From: Belnapia rosea
GTDB lineage: Bacteria; Pseudomonadota; Alphaproteobacteria; Acetobacterales; Acetobacteraceae
NCBI RefSeq assembly: GCF_900101615.1
Contig: NZ_FMZX01000007.1
Coordinates: 62,001 to 126,000, forward strand
Length of the DNA stretch: 64,000 nucleotides
Direction of reading: 5' to 3'
A program made the translations under genes and the position numbers. The notes beneath the pieces were generated by a model. It did not search any database, was not told the origin of the DNA, and was given only the letters and a program-made list of their open reading frames with translations. Shown piece by piece: positions 37,888 through 46,904 of this stretch. The stretch's first letter is position 1. Every line of letters starts with the position of its first letter.

Positions 37888-39219
37888 TCAGCCACCCGCC
37901 ATGGTCAGCCCCTCGACGCGGACCGTCGGGCTGTCGGTGCCGCGGCGGAATACCAGGTCGTCCGCCGGCGTCATGTGGAGCAGCATCTCGCGGACATTGC
38001 CGGCGATCGTCACCTCGGAGACCGGCTCGGCCAGCGCCCCGTCGCGGATCATGAAGCCGGCGGCGCCACGGCTGTAGTCGCCGGTCACGCCGTTCACCCC
38101 CATGCCGATCAGCTCGGTCACATAGAGGCCCTCGCGGATATCGGCCATCAGCGCGGTGGGCGTCAGGCTGCCCGGGGCGAGGTAGAGGTTGGTCGGCGCC
38201 GGGCCGGGTGGGCCGCCGGTGCCGCGGCTGGCATGGCCGGTCGAGACCATGCCGAGCTGGCGGGCGCTGCGCCAGTCGAGGATCCAGCTGGTGAGGACGC
38301 CGTCCTCGACCACGGCGCGGCGGATGCCCTGCATCCCTTCCCCGTCGAAGGGCCGGCTGCGCAGGCCGCGGCGGCGGGTCGGGTCGTCGATCACCGAGAG
38401 GCCGGGCGCCATGACGCGCTGGCCGAGCCGGTCGCGCAGGAAGCTGGTGCCGCGCGCGACGGCGGCGCCGTTGATGGCGCCGGCGAGATGGCCGAGCAGC
38501 GAGGTCGCGACGCGCGGGTCATAGACCACCGGGATGCGCGCGGTCTTCGGCCGGGTGGGGTTGAGGCGGGCGACCGCCCGCTCGCCGGCGCGGCGGCCGA
38601 TGGCCGCGGCATCCTCCAGGTCGGCGAGGAAGACGGTGCTGGAGTAGTCGTAGTCCCGCTCCATCCCCGTCCCCTGCCCGGCCAGTGCCGTGGCGGAGAT
38701 GGAATGGCTGGTGCGGGTATATTCGCCGGCGAAGCCGTTGCTGGCGGCGAGCGCCACGGTGTAGCGCGAGAAGCCGGCATCGGCCCCTTCGGAATTGGTC
38801 ACCCCGGCAATGGCCAGCGCCGCATCCTCGGCGGCGGCGCAGCGGGCGATGAGGTCCTCGGCGCCGGGCTCGGCCGGGTCCTCCAGCTCGAGCGCAGAGG
38901 AGATCAGCCCGTCCGGCGCCTCGGGCAGGCCGGCGAAGGGATCCTCCGGCACGACGCGGGCCATGGCGAGGGCGCGCTCCGCCAGGGCCTGGAAGCCGCG
39001 CGGCGAGGGGTCGGTCGTGGCGACGATCGCCTGGCGCTGGCCGAGGAAGACGCGGAGGCCGAGGTCGAAGCCCTCGGACCGCTCCAGCTGCTCGATCTTG
39101 CCGAGGCGCCGCTGGACCGAGAGCGAGGCGGAGGCGACCAGCAGCGCATCGGCCGCATCGGCGCCGGCCCCACGGGCGGCGGCGACGAGGTCCTGGAGAA
39201 GGTCGGCATGGGAGGTCAT
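37888..39219 (-). CDS. TldE/PmbA metalloprotease-family protein
   Basis: 443 residues, usual length. The PmbA/TldE fold: GFDLGLRVFLGQRQA, FLRDRLGQRV, LDWRSARQLGMVSTGHASRG and MIRDGALAEPVSEVTIAGN are conserved. TldE pairs with TldD to process modified peptides and antitoxins; TldE itself lacks the metal ligands of TldD and serves as the structural partner. tldD is not in this window. ATG 39219 gives the normal N-terminus. Confidence 0.9.
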   Translation of the reverse strand: MTSHADLLQDLVAAARGAGADAADALLVASASLSVQRRLGKIEQLERSEGFDLGLRVFLGQRQAIVATTDPSPRGFQALAERALAMARVVPEDPFAGLPEAPDGLISSALELEDPAEPGAEDLIARCAAAEDAALAIAGVTNSEGADAGFSRYTVALAASNGFAGEYTRTSHSISATALAGQGTGMERDYDYSSTVFLADLEDAAAIGRRAGERAVARLNPTRPKTARIPVVYDPRVATSLLGHLAGAINGAAVARGTSFLRDRLGQRVMAPGLSVIDDPTRRRGLRSRPFDGEGMQGIRRAVVEDGVLTSWILDWRSARQLGMVSTGHASRGTGGPPGPAPTNLYLAPGSLTPTALMADIREGLYVTELIGMGVNGVTGDYSRGAAGFMIRDGALAEPVSEVTIAGNVREMLLHMTPADDLVFRRGTDSPTVRVEGLTMAGG

Positions 39220-39265
39220 GGGGTGCCCCTCACGGAAGATACCGGCACTGCGATGCGTCCGCGGC

Positions 39266-40537
39266 TCATGCGCGGAGCCGGGCGGCGATCTCGGCGACGC
39301 CCGGCACCTTGCCGGCGGGGCCGAGGGCGGCCAGCGTCGGCGTGCCGCGGAAGGCGAGGCTCGCCGCCTCCTGCACCTCCTCGATGGTGACGGCGGCGAT
39401 CTTCGCCTTGGTCTCCTCGATGGGGATGATGCGGCCATGCACCTGGATCTGCCGGGCCAGCTGCTCGGTCCGGCTGCCGGTGCTCTCGAGGCTCATCAGC
39501 AGGCTGGCGCGCAGCTGGGCCTTGGCGCGGTCGAGCTCGTCCTGGGTCACGCCGGTCTGCACCTTGCGCAGCTCCTCCAGCGTGACGGGCACCAGCTCCT
39601 CCGCCTCGGCCTCGCCGGTGCCGGCATAGACGGCGAAGAGGCCGCTATCGTCGAAGGGATGGGCGAAGGAGTAGATCGAGTAGACCAGCCCGCGCTTCTC
39701 GCGGATCTCCTGGAACAGGCGCGAGGACATCCCGCCCCCCAGCAGCGTGCTCAGCAGCAGGCTCGGGTAGTGCAGCCGGTCCTTGTAGCCGCAGGAGGGG
39801 AAGCCGAGGACGATATGAACCTGGTCGAGGTCCCGCTCCTCGCGGAATTCGCCGCCGACATAGCGCGAGGCCTCGGGCGGCGGCGGGGCGACCTCGGGCA
39901 GGTCGCGGAAATGCCGCTCGACCAGCTCGATCAGCCGGTCATGCTCCAGCGCGCCGGCGGCGGCGACGACCATGCGCTCCGGCCCGTAATGGTGCTGCAT
40001 GTAGCCGGTCAGCACCTCGCGCTTCATGCGCTTGATGATGTCCTCGGTGCCGAGGGTCGGGCGGCCCATGGGCTGGCCGGGATAGGCGGTCGTCTGGAAA
40101 TGGTCGAAGACGATGTCGTCCGGCGTGTCGTTCGCCTGGCCGATCTCCTGCAGGATGACGCCGCGCTCGCGCTCCAGCTCATCGGGGATGAAGGTCGAGT
40201 GCGTCAGGATGTCGCCGATGATGTCGGCGGCGAGCGGCAGGTCGTCCTTCAGGACCTTGGCGTAGTAGGCGGTCTGCTCCCGCGCCGTATAGGCGTTCAG
40301 GTGGCCTCCGACATTCTCCATGTCGCGCGCGATGGTCGCCGCGTCGCGCCGGTCCGTCCCCTTGAAGGCCATGTGCTCGAGGAAGTGGGAGACGCCGTTC
40401 TCGGCCTCGCTCTCATGCCGCGTGCCGGCGGAGACATAGGCGCCGAAGGAGACGGTCTCGACCCGCGGCATGGTCTCGGAGACGAGGGTGAGGCCGTTGG
40501 ACAGGCGGGTGACGCGGACGGCTTCGTTCGATGACAA
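39266..40537 (-). CDS. M16-family zinc protease (processing-peptidase-like)
   Basis: 423 residues. Active site H51-F-L-E54-H55 (inverted zinc motif) with the downstream Glu in ELERERGVILQEI, and the glycine-rich SRLFQEIREKRGLVYS segment. Homologous to mitochondrial processing peptidase beta and bacterial PqqF-like proteases; likely cytosolic or periplasmic-facing peptidase. The reading frame offers TTG 40537 as start with AGGA about 9 nt upstream; no ATG lies near. It follows thrC with 96 nt between. Confidence 0.92.
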   Translation of the reverse strand: MSSNEAVRVTRLSNGLTLVSETMPRVETVSFGAYVSAGTRHESEAENGVSHFLEHMAFKGTDRRDAATIARDMENVGGHLNAYTAREQTAYYAKVLKDDLPLAADIIGDILTHSTFIPDELERERGVILQEIGQANDTPDDIVFDHFQTTAYPGQPMGRPTLGTEDIIKRMKREVLTGYMQHHYGPERMVVAAAGALEHDRLIELVERHFRDLPEVAPPPPEASRYVGGEFREERDLDQVHIVLGFPSCGYKDRLHYPSLLLSTLLGGGMSSRLFQEIREKRGLVYSIYSFAHPFDDSGLFAVYAGTGEAEAEELVPVTLEELRKVQTGVTQDELDRAKAQLRASLLMSLESTGSRTEQLARQIQVHGRIIPIEETKAKIAAVTIEEVQEAASLAFRGTPTLAALGPAGKVPGVAEIAARLRA

Positions 40538-40633
40538 AGGGCGGTTCCTGTCGGGTCTGATGATGGGATCTGGCCTCTATGTAGGCATGGCCGGGCGGTT
40601 CCGCACCGCCCGCTGCCATCGGGAGGTGGTGCC

Positions 40634-42037
40634 TCAGCCGTTCCGCCGGGCATGGCCACGCACCAGCGCCTCGACCACGGCGAGGTCCGGGGCGGCACCC
40701 GAATAGCGTTCCTGCCGCTCGTAGAGATCGGCGAGGCGCGGCGGCAGGGGCGGGCGGAGGCCGATCGCCGCCTCGACCGCATCGGGGAATTTGGCCGGAT
40801 GGGCGGTGGCGGCGACCACCACGGGGATGCCGGGATCCTCCGGCGCCAGGGCCCGGGCGGCGGCGGTGCCGATGGCGGTATGCGGGTCGGCCAGGTACCC
40901 GGCCGTGGTCCAGAGCCGGCGGATCTCGGCCAGCGTCCCCGGATCGTCGAGGGTGAAGCCATGGAACAGGGCCGTCGCCTCGCGCCAGGCCGCATCGGGG
41001 ACGGGCATCAGCCCCTCGGCCCGGAAGCGCCCCATGACGGCCGCCGTCGCGGCGCCGTCGCGGCCGAGCAGCTCAAAGAGCAGGCGCTCGAAATTCGAGC
41101 TGACCTGGATGTCCATGCTGGGCGAGTAGCTCGGCTCCACCGTGCGGATCGACATGTCGTTCGAGGCCAGGAAGCGCGCCAGGATGTTGTTGCGGTTGGC
41201 GCCGATGATCAGCCGCTCGACCGGCAGCCCCATCCGCCGCACGGCCCAGGCGGCGAGGACATTGCCGAAATTGCCGGTGGGGACGGAGAAGGCGACCGGC
41301 CGGTCCGGCGCGCCGAGGGCCAGCGCGGCATAGGCGTAATAGGGGATCTGCGCGGCGACACGGGCCCAGTTGATCGAGTTCACCGCGGCGAGGTGCATCT
41401 CGCGGCGGAAGGGCGCGTCGTTGAACATCGCCTTCACCAGGTCCTGGCAGTCGTCGAAACTGCCCTGGATGGCGATGTTGGCGATGTTGGGCGAGAGCAC
41501 CGTCGTCATCTGCCGGCGCTGCACCTCGCTCGTCCGCCCCTCCGGGTGGAGCATCACGAGGTCGATGGCATGGCGGTCGCGGCAGGCCTCGATGGCGGCC
41601 GAGCCGGTATCGCCCGAGGTGGCGCCGACGATGGTGATCCGCTCGCCCCGCCGGGCCAACGCATGGTCGAAGAGCCGCCCGAGCAGCTGCATCGCCATGT
41701 CCTTGAAGGCGAGCGTCGGGCCATGGAACAGCTCGAGCGCGAAGCTCCGCTGGTCGAGCTGGACGAGCGGGGCGATGGCCGGATGGCCGAAGCCGGCATA
41801 GGCCTCCCCCGTCATGGCCCGGAGCGTCTCGAAGGAGAGCGCCTCGCCCGCGAAGGGGTGGATGAGCCGGGCCGAAAGCTCGGCATAGGGCAGGCCGCGC
41901 AGGGCGCGCCATTCGGCGGCCGAGAGGCTCGGCCAGGATTCCGGCAGGAAGAGCCCGCCATCCTCGGCGAGGCCGGCCAGCAGGACGCCTTCGAAATCGC
42001 GGGGCGCGGCCTGGCCGCGGGTGCTGAGATAACGCAT
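40634..42037 (-). CDS. thrC: Threonine synthase
   Basis: 467 residues. PLP-dependent fold II: PLP-binding Lys112 in FHGPTLAFKDMAMQ, phosphate-binding TSGDTGSAA, and SYSPSMDIQVSSNFERL typical of the bacterial/fungal long form. Converts O-phosphohomoserine to threonine. ATG 42037 gives the conserved RYLSTRG N-terminus. thrC followed by an M16 protease is a common alphaproteobacterial order. Confidence 0.96.
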   Translation of the reverse strand: MRYLSTRGQAAPRDFEGVLLAGLAEDGGLFLPESWPSLSAAEWRALRGLPYAELSARLIHPFAGEALSFETLRAMTGEAYAGFGHPAIAPLVQLDQRSFALELFHGPTLAFKDMAMQLLGRLFDHALARRGERITIVGATSGDTGSAAIEACRDRHAIDLVMLHPEGRTSEVQRRQMTTVLSPNIANIAIQGSFDDCQDLVKAMFNDAPFRREMHLAAVNSINWARVAAQIPYYAYAALALGAPDRPVAFSVPTGNFGNVLAAWAVRRMGLPVERLIIGANRNNILARFLASNDMSIRTVEPSYSPSMDIQVSSNFERLLFELLGRDGAATAAVMGRFRAEGLMPVPDAAWREATALFHGFTLDDPGTLAEIRRLWTTAGYLADPHTAIGTAAARALAPEDPGIPVVVAATAHPAKFPDAVEAAIGLRPPLPPRLADLYERQERYSGAAPDLAVVEALVRGHARRNG

Positions 42038-42097
42038 CGCGGCGGAACCTAGTGCGTCGGGGCGGCGGAACCAAGCTGGCATGGCGGTTGCCCGGCC

Positions 42098-42208
42098 ATG
42101 CGGATCCCGCCGGAGGGCGTCTGCCTCTACCCGCCGCCGCAGCCGCTGAACGCGGCGGGCTACCAGAAGGTGGTGGCGGATTTCGCCGCCGCTCGGGGCC
42201 TGTGTTGA
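42098..42208 (+). CDS. Hypothetical 36-residue ORF
   Basis: Encodes RIPPEGVCLYPPPQPLNAAG followed by a short helix-prone stretch and a final Cys. No ribosome binding site of note, and no family recognised. It may be the C-terminal remnant of a larger gene or a chance ORF. It lies in the gap between thrC and the toxin-antitoxin operon. Confidence 0.2.
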   Translation: MRIPPEGVCLYPPPQPLNAAGYQKVVADFAAARGLC

Positions 42209-42244
42209 AGGTGGCGGGGATCAGGCCGGACTAAGGGTCCGTCG

Positions 42245-42273
42245 TTGAATGTAATACGTCGGTAGACTACAGT
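42245..42273 (+). promoter_or_regulatory. Promoter of the toxin-antitoxin operon with overlapping palindrome
   Basis: TTGAAT (42245-42250), 17-nt spacer, TACAGT (42268-42273). The palindrome GTAG-A-CTAC at 42262-42270 overlaps the -10, a likely site for antitoxin autorepression. The transcript would start about 17 nt before the antitoxin ATG. Confidence 0.55.
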
Positions 42274-42296
42274 CATGTGTGTTTGGAGGTGCTGCC

Positions 42297-42545
42297 ATGG
42301 GTGCTCCGGTGTCGGTCCGGCTCGACGAGGCGGTCCAGTCCACGCTGGAGGGCGCGGCGCGGGAGCGTGGGATCGGGCTCTCGACCTATCTGCGCGACCT
42401 GGCGACGGCGGAGGCGAAGCGGGTGCGGCGGGAGAAGATCCGGGCGGAAACACAGAGGGTGGCCGCCTATATCGCCCGTTCTCCCGAGGCGCAGGCATTC
42501 TGCGCAGCCTGGGGCACGCCGGCGCCCATCCACGACCGCGAATGA
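42297..42545 (+). CDS. Ribbon-helix-helix antitoxin
   Basis: 82 residues. N-terminal strand PVSVRLDE followed by two helices is the RHH DNA-binding fold; the C-terminal ~40 residues (KIRAETQRVAAYIARSPEA) are the toxin-binding tail. Binds the MazF toxin below and represses its own operon. ATG 42297 has TTGGAGG 7-8 nt upstream. ATGA overlap with the toxin gene. Confidence 0.8.
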   Translation: MGAPVSVRLDEAVQSTLEGAARERGIGLSTYLRDLATAEAKRVRREKIRAETQRVAAYIARSPEAQAFCAAWGTPAPIHDRE

Positions 42546-42895
42546 GCCTCGCGCTGAGGGCTGGGCAGATCGTGCTCGCCGATTGGCGGGATGGCCTGCC
42601 GAAGGAGCCGAACAAACGGCGGCCGGCCATAGTCGTGGAAGATGACGACCTGTTTCCCGACTATCCGAACGTCATCCTGGTGCCGCTGACGGAGGATGCG
42701 GAATTCGCCCCGGCGGGCCTTGCGGTACGGATTGAGCCGACAGCGGACAATGGCTGTGCCAAGCCCTGCTACGCCCTGCCGCACCATGTCGCCGCCACCT
42801 CGAAGCTGCGACTGCGAGCGACCGAATCCCGTATCACACCACAGCAGTTAGGCGAGATCCGCGAGCGCATCGCCCTCGCCATCGGCCTCGCATGA
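42542..42895 (+). CDS. Type II toxin, MazF/PemK-like endoribonuclease
   Basis: 117 residues. The SH3-like MazF fold: GQIVLADWRD at the N-terminus, KRRPAIVVEDDD, VILVPLT and SKLRLRATESRITPQQLGEIRERI. It cleaves mRNA when the antitoxin is lost. The conserved Arg of RRPAIVV and the later Ser/Thr region are kept, so it is probably active. It overlaps the antitoxin stop and, unusually, also the DUF938 start by 4 nt. Confidence 0.82.
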   Translation: MSLALRAGQIVLADWRDGLPKEPNKRRPAIVVEDDDLFPDYPNVILVPLTEDAEFAPAGLAVRIEPTADNGCAKPCYALPHHVAATSKLRLRATESRITPQQLGEIRERIALAIGLA

Positions 42896-43479
42896 CCGGC
42901 CCGCGCCGCCATGCCCCGGCCACCCTGCGCAACCGGGAGCCGATCCTCGCCGTGCTGCGGCGGCACCTGCCGCCCGCCGGGCTGGTGCTGGAGGTGGCCA
43001 GCGGCACCGGCGAGCATGCCGCCCACTTCGCCGCCGCCCTGCCCCACCTCGCCTTCCAGCCCAGCGAGCGCGAGGCGGCGGCGCTGCCGGGCATCGACGC
43101 CTGGGGGGCGGGGCTGCCGAACCTGCGGCCGGCGATGGTGCTCGACGCCATGGGCGGTGGCTGGCCGGCGGCCGCGGCGGTGCTCTGCGTCAACATGATC
43201 CACATCGCGCCCTGGGCGGCGACGCTCGGGCTGCTGCGGGGGGCGGCGGGGTGCCTCGAGGCGGGCGGGGTGCTGGTGCTCTACGGGCCCTACCGGCGGG
43301 GCGGGGCGCATACCGCGCCGAGCAATGCCGCCTTCGACGCCGACCTCCGCGCCCGCGACCCCACCTGGGGCATCCGCGACCTCGAGGCCGTGACGGAGGC
43401 GGCTGCGGCCGAGGGTTTCGCCCCGCCCATTGTGGAGGCGATGCCGGCGAACAACCTGACCTTGATATTCCGCCGCTGA
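42892..43479 (+). CDS. DUF938 SAM-dependent methyltransferase-like protein
   Basis: 195 residues. SAM-binding motif LVLEVASGTGEHAAHFA at about 30-46, then FQPSEREAAALPGI and VLCVNMIHIAPWAATLGLL typical of DUF938. Function unknown. Its ATG overlaps the toxin stop, making it the third member of the toxin-antitoxin transcript. DUF938 genes are usually free-standing, so this linkage is probably a local insertion of the toxin-antitoxin pair upstream. Confidence 0.85.
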   Translation: MTGPRRHAPATLRNREPILAVLRRHLPPAGLVLEVASGTGEHAAHFAAALPHLAFQPSEREAAALPGIDAWGAGLPNLRPAMVLDAMGGGWPAAAAVLCVNMIHIAPWAATLGLLRGAAGCLEAGGVLVLYGPYRRGGAHTAPSNAAFDADLRARDPTWGIRDLEAVTEAAAAEGFAPPIVEAMPANNLTLIFRR

Positions 43480-43490
43480 GGGAGGGCGCC

Positions 43491-44240
43491 ATGGACCAGG
43501 ACACCGCCGATCTGCGCCGGATGATCGCGGATGCAGGGCGCATCGTGGTCTTCAGCGGGGCCGGGATCAGCACGGAATCCGGCATCCCCGACTTCCGCAG
43601 CCCCGGCGGGGTCTGGGAGCAGATGAAGCCGATCATGTTCCAGGACTTCCTCGCCTCGGCCGAGTTGCGGCGCGAGAGCTGGCGCCGCCGCTTCGCCGCC
43701 GATGCCCGGCTGCGCGCGGCCGAGCCCAATCGCGGCCACCGGGCGGTGGCGCGGCTGGTGCGCGAGGGGAAGGTCACCGATGTCATCACCCAGAATATCG
43801 ACGGGCTGCACCAGGCCTCCGGCATCCCCGACGCCCAGGTGATCGAGCTGCACGGCAACACCACCTATGGCGCCTGCCTCGACTGCGGCACGCGCTACTC
43901 GATCGAGGAGCTCCGCGGCGCCTTCGAGCGCGACGGCGACGTGCCGGAGTGCCGGGCCTGCAGCGGGCTCATCAAGACGGCGACCATCAGCTTCGGCCAG
44001 TCCATGCCGGAGGGGCCGATGCTCCGCGCACAGGAGGCGGTGATGACGGCCGATCTCTGCCTGGTGCTCGGCTCCTCCCTCGTCGTCTATCCGGCGGCGG
44101 GCTTCCCCGAGATGGCGAAGCGGCGCGGCGCCGGCCTCGTCATCCTGAACATCCAGGAGACGGGGCTCGACGACATCGCCGACCTCGTCATCCACCGCAG
44201 CATCGGCGATGTGCTGGGCGGGGCGGTCGGGGTGAATTGA
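43491..44240 (+). CDS. NAD-dependent protein deacylase (sirtuin)
   Basis: 249 residues. Sirtuin core: GAGISTESGIPDFRS at about 23-37, TQNIDGLHQASG, catalytic His121 in ELHGN, and zinc ligands C129-x2-C132 and C154-x2-C157. Removes acetyl or succinyl groups from lysines using NAD+. ATG 43491 has GGAGG upstream. Eleven nt after DUF938, so likely cotranscribed. Four nt from the convergent acyl-CoA dehydrogenase stop. Confidence 0.95.
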   Translation: MDQDTADLRRMIADAGRIVVFSGAGISTESGIPDFRSPGGVWEQMKPIMFQDFLASAELRRESWRRRFAADARLRAAEPNRGHRAVARLVREGKVTDVITQNIDGLHQASGIPDAQVIELHGNTTYGACLDCGTRYSIEELRGAFERDGDVPECRACSGLIKTATISFGQSMPEGPMLRAQEAVMTADLCLVLGSSLVVYPAAGFPEMAKRRGAGLVILNIQETGLDDIADLVIHRSIGDVLGGAVGVN

Positions 44241-44244
44241 GGGG

Positions 44245-45411
44245 TCAGTAGCTCTTCGGCTGCTCCAGCACCCGCTCGGCGATGAAGGAGAGGATCATCT
44301 GCTCCGAGACCGGGGCGATGCGGTTGATCATCACCTCGCGCAGCAGCCGCTCCACCACATATTCCTTGGCGTAGCCCATGCCGCCATGGGTCAGCACGGC
44401 GCGGAGGCAGGCCTCGTAGCCGGCGCGCGCGCCGAGCAGCTTCGCGGTATTCGCCTCGGCGCCGCAGGGGCGCCCGTTGTCGTAGAGCCAGGCGGCCTTC
44501 ATCACCATCAGCCAGGCGCTCTCGAGCCCCGCCCAGCATTCGGCCAGCGGATGCTGGATCGCCTGGTTCTGCCCGATCGGCCGGCCGAAGACGACGCGTT
44601 CCCGCGCATAGCGGCTGGCACGCTCCAGCGCGTCGCGGCCGATCGCCACCGCCTCCGCGCCGATCAGGATGCGCTCGGGGTTCAGGCTGTCGAGCACGTA
44701 GGAGAAGCCGCGGCCTTCCTCGCCGATGCGGTCCTCCTCCGGGATGAAGAGGTCGTCGATGAAGACCATGTTCGAATCGACGGCGGCGCGGCCCATCTTC
44801 GGGATGCGCTGCACCTCGACCCGGCTGCGGTCGAGGTCGGTGTAGAAGAGGGTGATGCCCTGGGAGGGCCGGGCCGCCTCCTCCTTCCGCGTGGTGCGGG
44901 TCAGCAGCATGATCTTGTTGGCGACCTGGGCAGTCGAGGTCCAGATCTTCCGCCCGTTCACCCGGTAGCCGCCCGGCACGCGCTGCGCGAAGGTGGTGAT
45001 GCTGGTGGTATCCAGCCCGGCATTCGGCTCAGTGAAGCCGAAGCAGGCCTGGTCGGTGCCGGCGACCAGGGCCGGGATCCAGCGCGCCTTCTGCTCCGCC
45101 GTGCCGTGGACGACGATCGGGTGCGGGCCGAACATGTTGATGTGCAGCGCCGAGGCCGCGCCCATGCCGCCGCCATGCCGGGCGACCGTGTGCATCATCA
45201 GCGCCGCCTCGGTGACGCCGAGCCCGGCGCCGCCATGCTCGGGCGGCATGGTGATGCCGAGCCAGCCCCCCTCGGCCATGGCGCGGTGGAACTCGCGGGG
45301 GAAGCGCGCTTCGGCCTCGCAGTCGCGCCAGTAGTCGTCGCCGAAGCGGCGGCAGGTGGCGGCGACGCCCTCGATGATCGCCTCCTGCTCGGGCGAAAGG
45401 CCGAAATCCAT
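44245..45411 (-). CDS. Acyl-CoA dehydrogenase
   Basis: 388 residues. FAD-binding segments CFGFTEPNAGLDTTSITT and IWTSTAQVANKIML, and a C-terminal helical domain with the GGMGYAKEYVVERLLREV motif containing the likely catalytic Glu. Dehydrogenates an acyl-CoA thioester. Paired head-to-head with a Bug receptor gene, which suggests that a carboxylate is imported and its CoA ester oxidised. Chain specificity cannot be stated. Confidence 0.88.
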   Translation of the reverse strand: MDFGLSPEQEAIIEGVAATCRRFGDDYWRDCEAEARFPREFHRAMAEGGWLGITMPPEHGGAGLGVTEAALMMHTVARHGGGMGAASALHINMFGPHPIVVHGTAEQKARWIPALVAGTDQACFGFTEPNAGLDTTSITTFAQRVPGGYRVNGRKIWTSTAQVANKIMLLTRTTRKEEAARPSQGITLFYTDLDRSRVEVQRIPKMGRAAVDSNMVFIDDLFIPEEDRIGEEGRGFSYVLDSLNPERILIGAEAVAIGRDALERASRYARERVVFGRPIGQNQAIQHPLAECWAGLESAWLMVMKAAWLYDNGRPCGAEANTAKLLGARAGYEACLRAVLTHGGMGYAKEYVVERLLREVMINRIAPVSEQMILSFIAERVLEQPKSY

Positions 45412-45534
45412 GTGGTTCCTCCCGGGATCTGGCCCGCAGGATCGGCCGGGCGGGCCCTTGGGGCAAGCCGCCCCCTGGCATGGGGCTTGCTGCCGCGAGC
45501 GCCAGCGCCGCCACCCGCGGCGACGGAGACCCGC
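45412..45534. other. Divergent promoter region of the acyl-CoA dehydrogenase and Bug genes
   Basis: 123 nt, GC-rich. I see no convincing promoter boxes. Confidence 0.4.
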
Positions 45535-46494
45535 ATGACCAAGGCCCCGCGCCGCGCCCTGCTTGCCCTCCCCACCCTCGCCCTCGCCGGCCGGGCCCGG
45601 GCCCAGCCCTTCCCGGACCGGCCGCTGCGGATGGTCATCCCCTTCCCGCCCGGCGGCGCGGCGGATTTCCTCGGCCGGGCGGTGGGCGAGGGGCTGGCGC
45701 GCGGCCTCGGCCAGGGGGTGGCGATCGAGAACCGCACCGGGGCGGGCGGCAGCATCGGCACCGCCGCCGCCGCCCAGGCCGAGCGGGACGGCCATGCGCT
45801 GCTGCTGAACGGCGTGCCCATCGCGGTGAACCGCTTCCTCTTCCGCAACCTGCCCTATGATGCCGAGCGCGACTTCACCCCGCTCGCCATGCTGGCGGTG
45901 GTGCCGAACATCATGGTGGTGCCGGCGGCGCTGCCGGTCGCCTCGGTCAGCGAATTCATCGCCCTGGCGCGGCAGCGGCCGGTGAATTACGCCTCCATCG
46001 GCAACGGCACCTCGCTGCACCTGGCCGGCGCCCAATTCGCCATCGCCGCCGGGCTCGACATGACCCATGTGCCCTACCGCGAGACGGGGGCGGCCAATGC
46101 GGACCTGATGGCCGGGCGCGTCGAGGTGATGTTCCAGACCATCGCGGCGGCGGCCGAGCCTGTCCGGGGCGGGCGGATGAAGGCCCTGGCCGTCACCAGC
46201 GCCGAGCGGGTGCCCGCCTTCCCGGAGGTGCCGACGCTCCGGGAATCCGGGCTCGACCTCGTCTCGGTCGGCTGGTTCGGCCTGTTCCTGCCGCGCGGCG
46301 TGCCGGAGGCGCGGGCGGCCCGGCTGGAGGCGGAGGTGCTGGCGGCGCTGGCCGAGCCGGGGCTCGTCGCCCGGATCGAGGCCAGCGGCAGCCTGCCCCG
46401 GCCCATGCCGGGCGCGAAATTCGGCCGCTTCCTCGCCGGCGAGGTGGAACGGCTGGCGGCGCTGGTGCAGGCGGCCGGCATCAAGGCAGATTGA
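45535..46494 (+). CDS. Tripartite tricarboxylate transporter substrate-binding protein (Bug family)
   Basis: 319 residues. Signal peptide with cleavage at about ARAQP (residue 23). [23 protein letters not shown] and [20 protein letters not shown] are the Bug hallmark loops. A second Bug gene of this window, about half-identical in pattern but not a close duplicate of the one at 4357. ATG 45535 has GGAG 7 nt upstream. No TctA/TctB here. Confidence 0.9.
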   Translation: MTKAPRRALLALPTLALAGRARAQPFPDRPLRMVIPFPPGGAADFLGRAVGEGLARGLGQGVAIENRTGAGGSIGTAAAAQAERDGHALLLNGVPIAVNRFLFRNLPYDAERDFTPLAMLAVVPNIMVVPAALPVASVSEFIALARQRPVNYASIGNGTSLHLAGAQFAIAAGLDMTHVPYRETGAANADLMAGRVEVMFQTIAAAAEPVRGGRMKALAVTSAERVPAFPEVPTLRESGLDLVSVGWFGLFLPRGVPEARAARLEAEVLAALAEPGLVARIEASGSLPRPMPGAKFGRFLAGEVERLAALVQAAGIKAD

Positions 46495-46603
46495 GCGGCC
46501 GGGGCCTGCTCCCTTCCAGGGCCGCACCGATCGCCGCGCTTGCCAAGCGGTCCGGTTCGGGTCAAGACCCCCTGCCCTGCCCCTTGCCGCCCGGAGACAG
46601 CCC
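46495..46603. other. Upstream region of the acpXL-like operon
   Basis: Contains the perfect 13-bp palindrome CGCTTGCCAAGCG at 46537-46549, a possible regulator site. No convincing sigma-70 boxes. The ACP start lies 55 nt further. Confidence 0.35.
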
Positions 46604-46894
46604 ATGGCCTCGGCGTTCGACCGCATCGCCGACATCATCGCGGAGACCAGTGACGTCCCGCGCGACACCATCAAGCCCGAAAGCCATGTGATCGAGGATC
46701 TCGGCATCGACAGCCTCGACTTCCTCGACATCGTCTTCGCCATCGACAAGGCCTTCGGCATCAAGGTGCCGGTCGAGGCCTGGACGCAGGAGGTGAATGC
46801 GGGCACCGCCCCGGCCTCGCAGTATTTCGTCATGGAGAACCTGGCAAAGCGGATCGAGGAGCTGGTGGCGGCCAAATCCGCCGGCACGGCCTGA
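46604..46894 (+). CDS. acpXL: Specialised acyl carrier protein (AcpXL-like)
   Basis: 96 residues, longer than AcpP (~78). The phosphopantetheine Ser37 is in [15 protein letters not shown]. In rhizobia, AcpXL carries the growing 27-hydroxyoctacosanoate chain before transfer to lipid A. The assignment rests on position: it opens a six-gene cluster in the same order as acpXL-fabZXL-fabF2XL-fabF1XL-fabXL-lpxXL. The longer C-terminal helix is also AcpXL-like. Confidence 0.82.
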   Translation: MASAFDRIADIIAETSDVPRDTIKPESHVIEDLGIDSLDFLDIVFAIDKAFGIKVPVEAWTQEVNAGTAPASQYFVMENLAKRIEELVAAKSAGTA

Positions 46895-46904
46895 GCCCAG
46901 GGCG

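Noticed and set aside
44386-45534. Extended plus-strand frame upstream of the second Bug receptor
   Set aside because: It is antisense to the acyl-CoA dehydrogenase; the Bug signal peptide starts at 45535.
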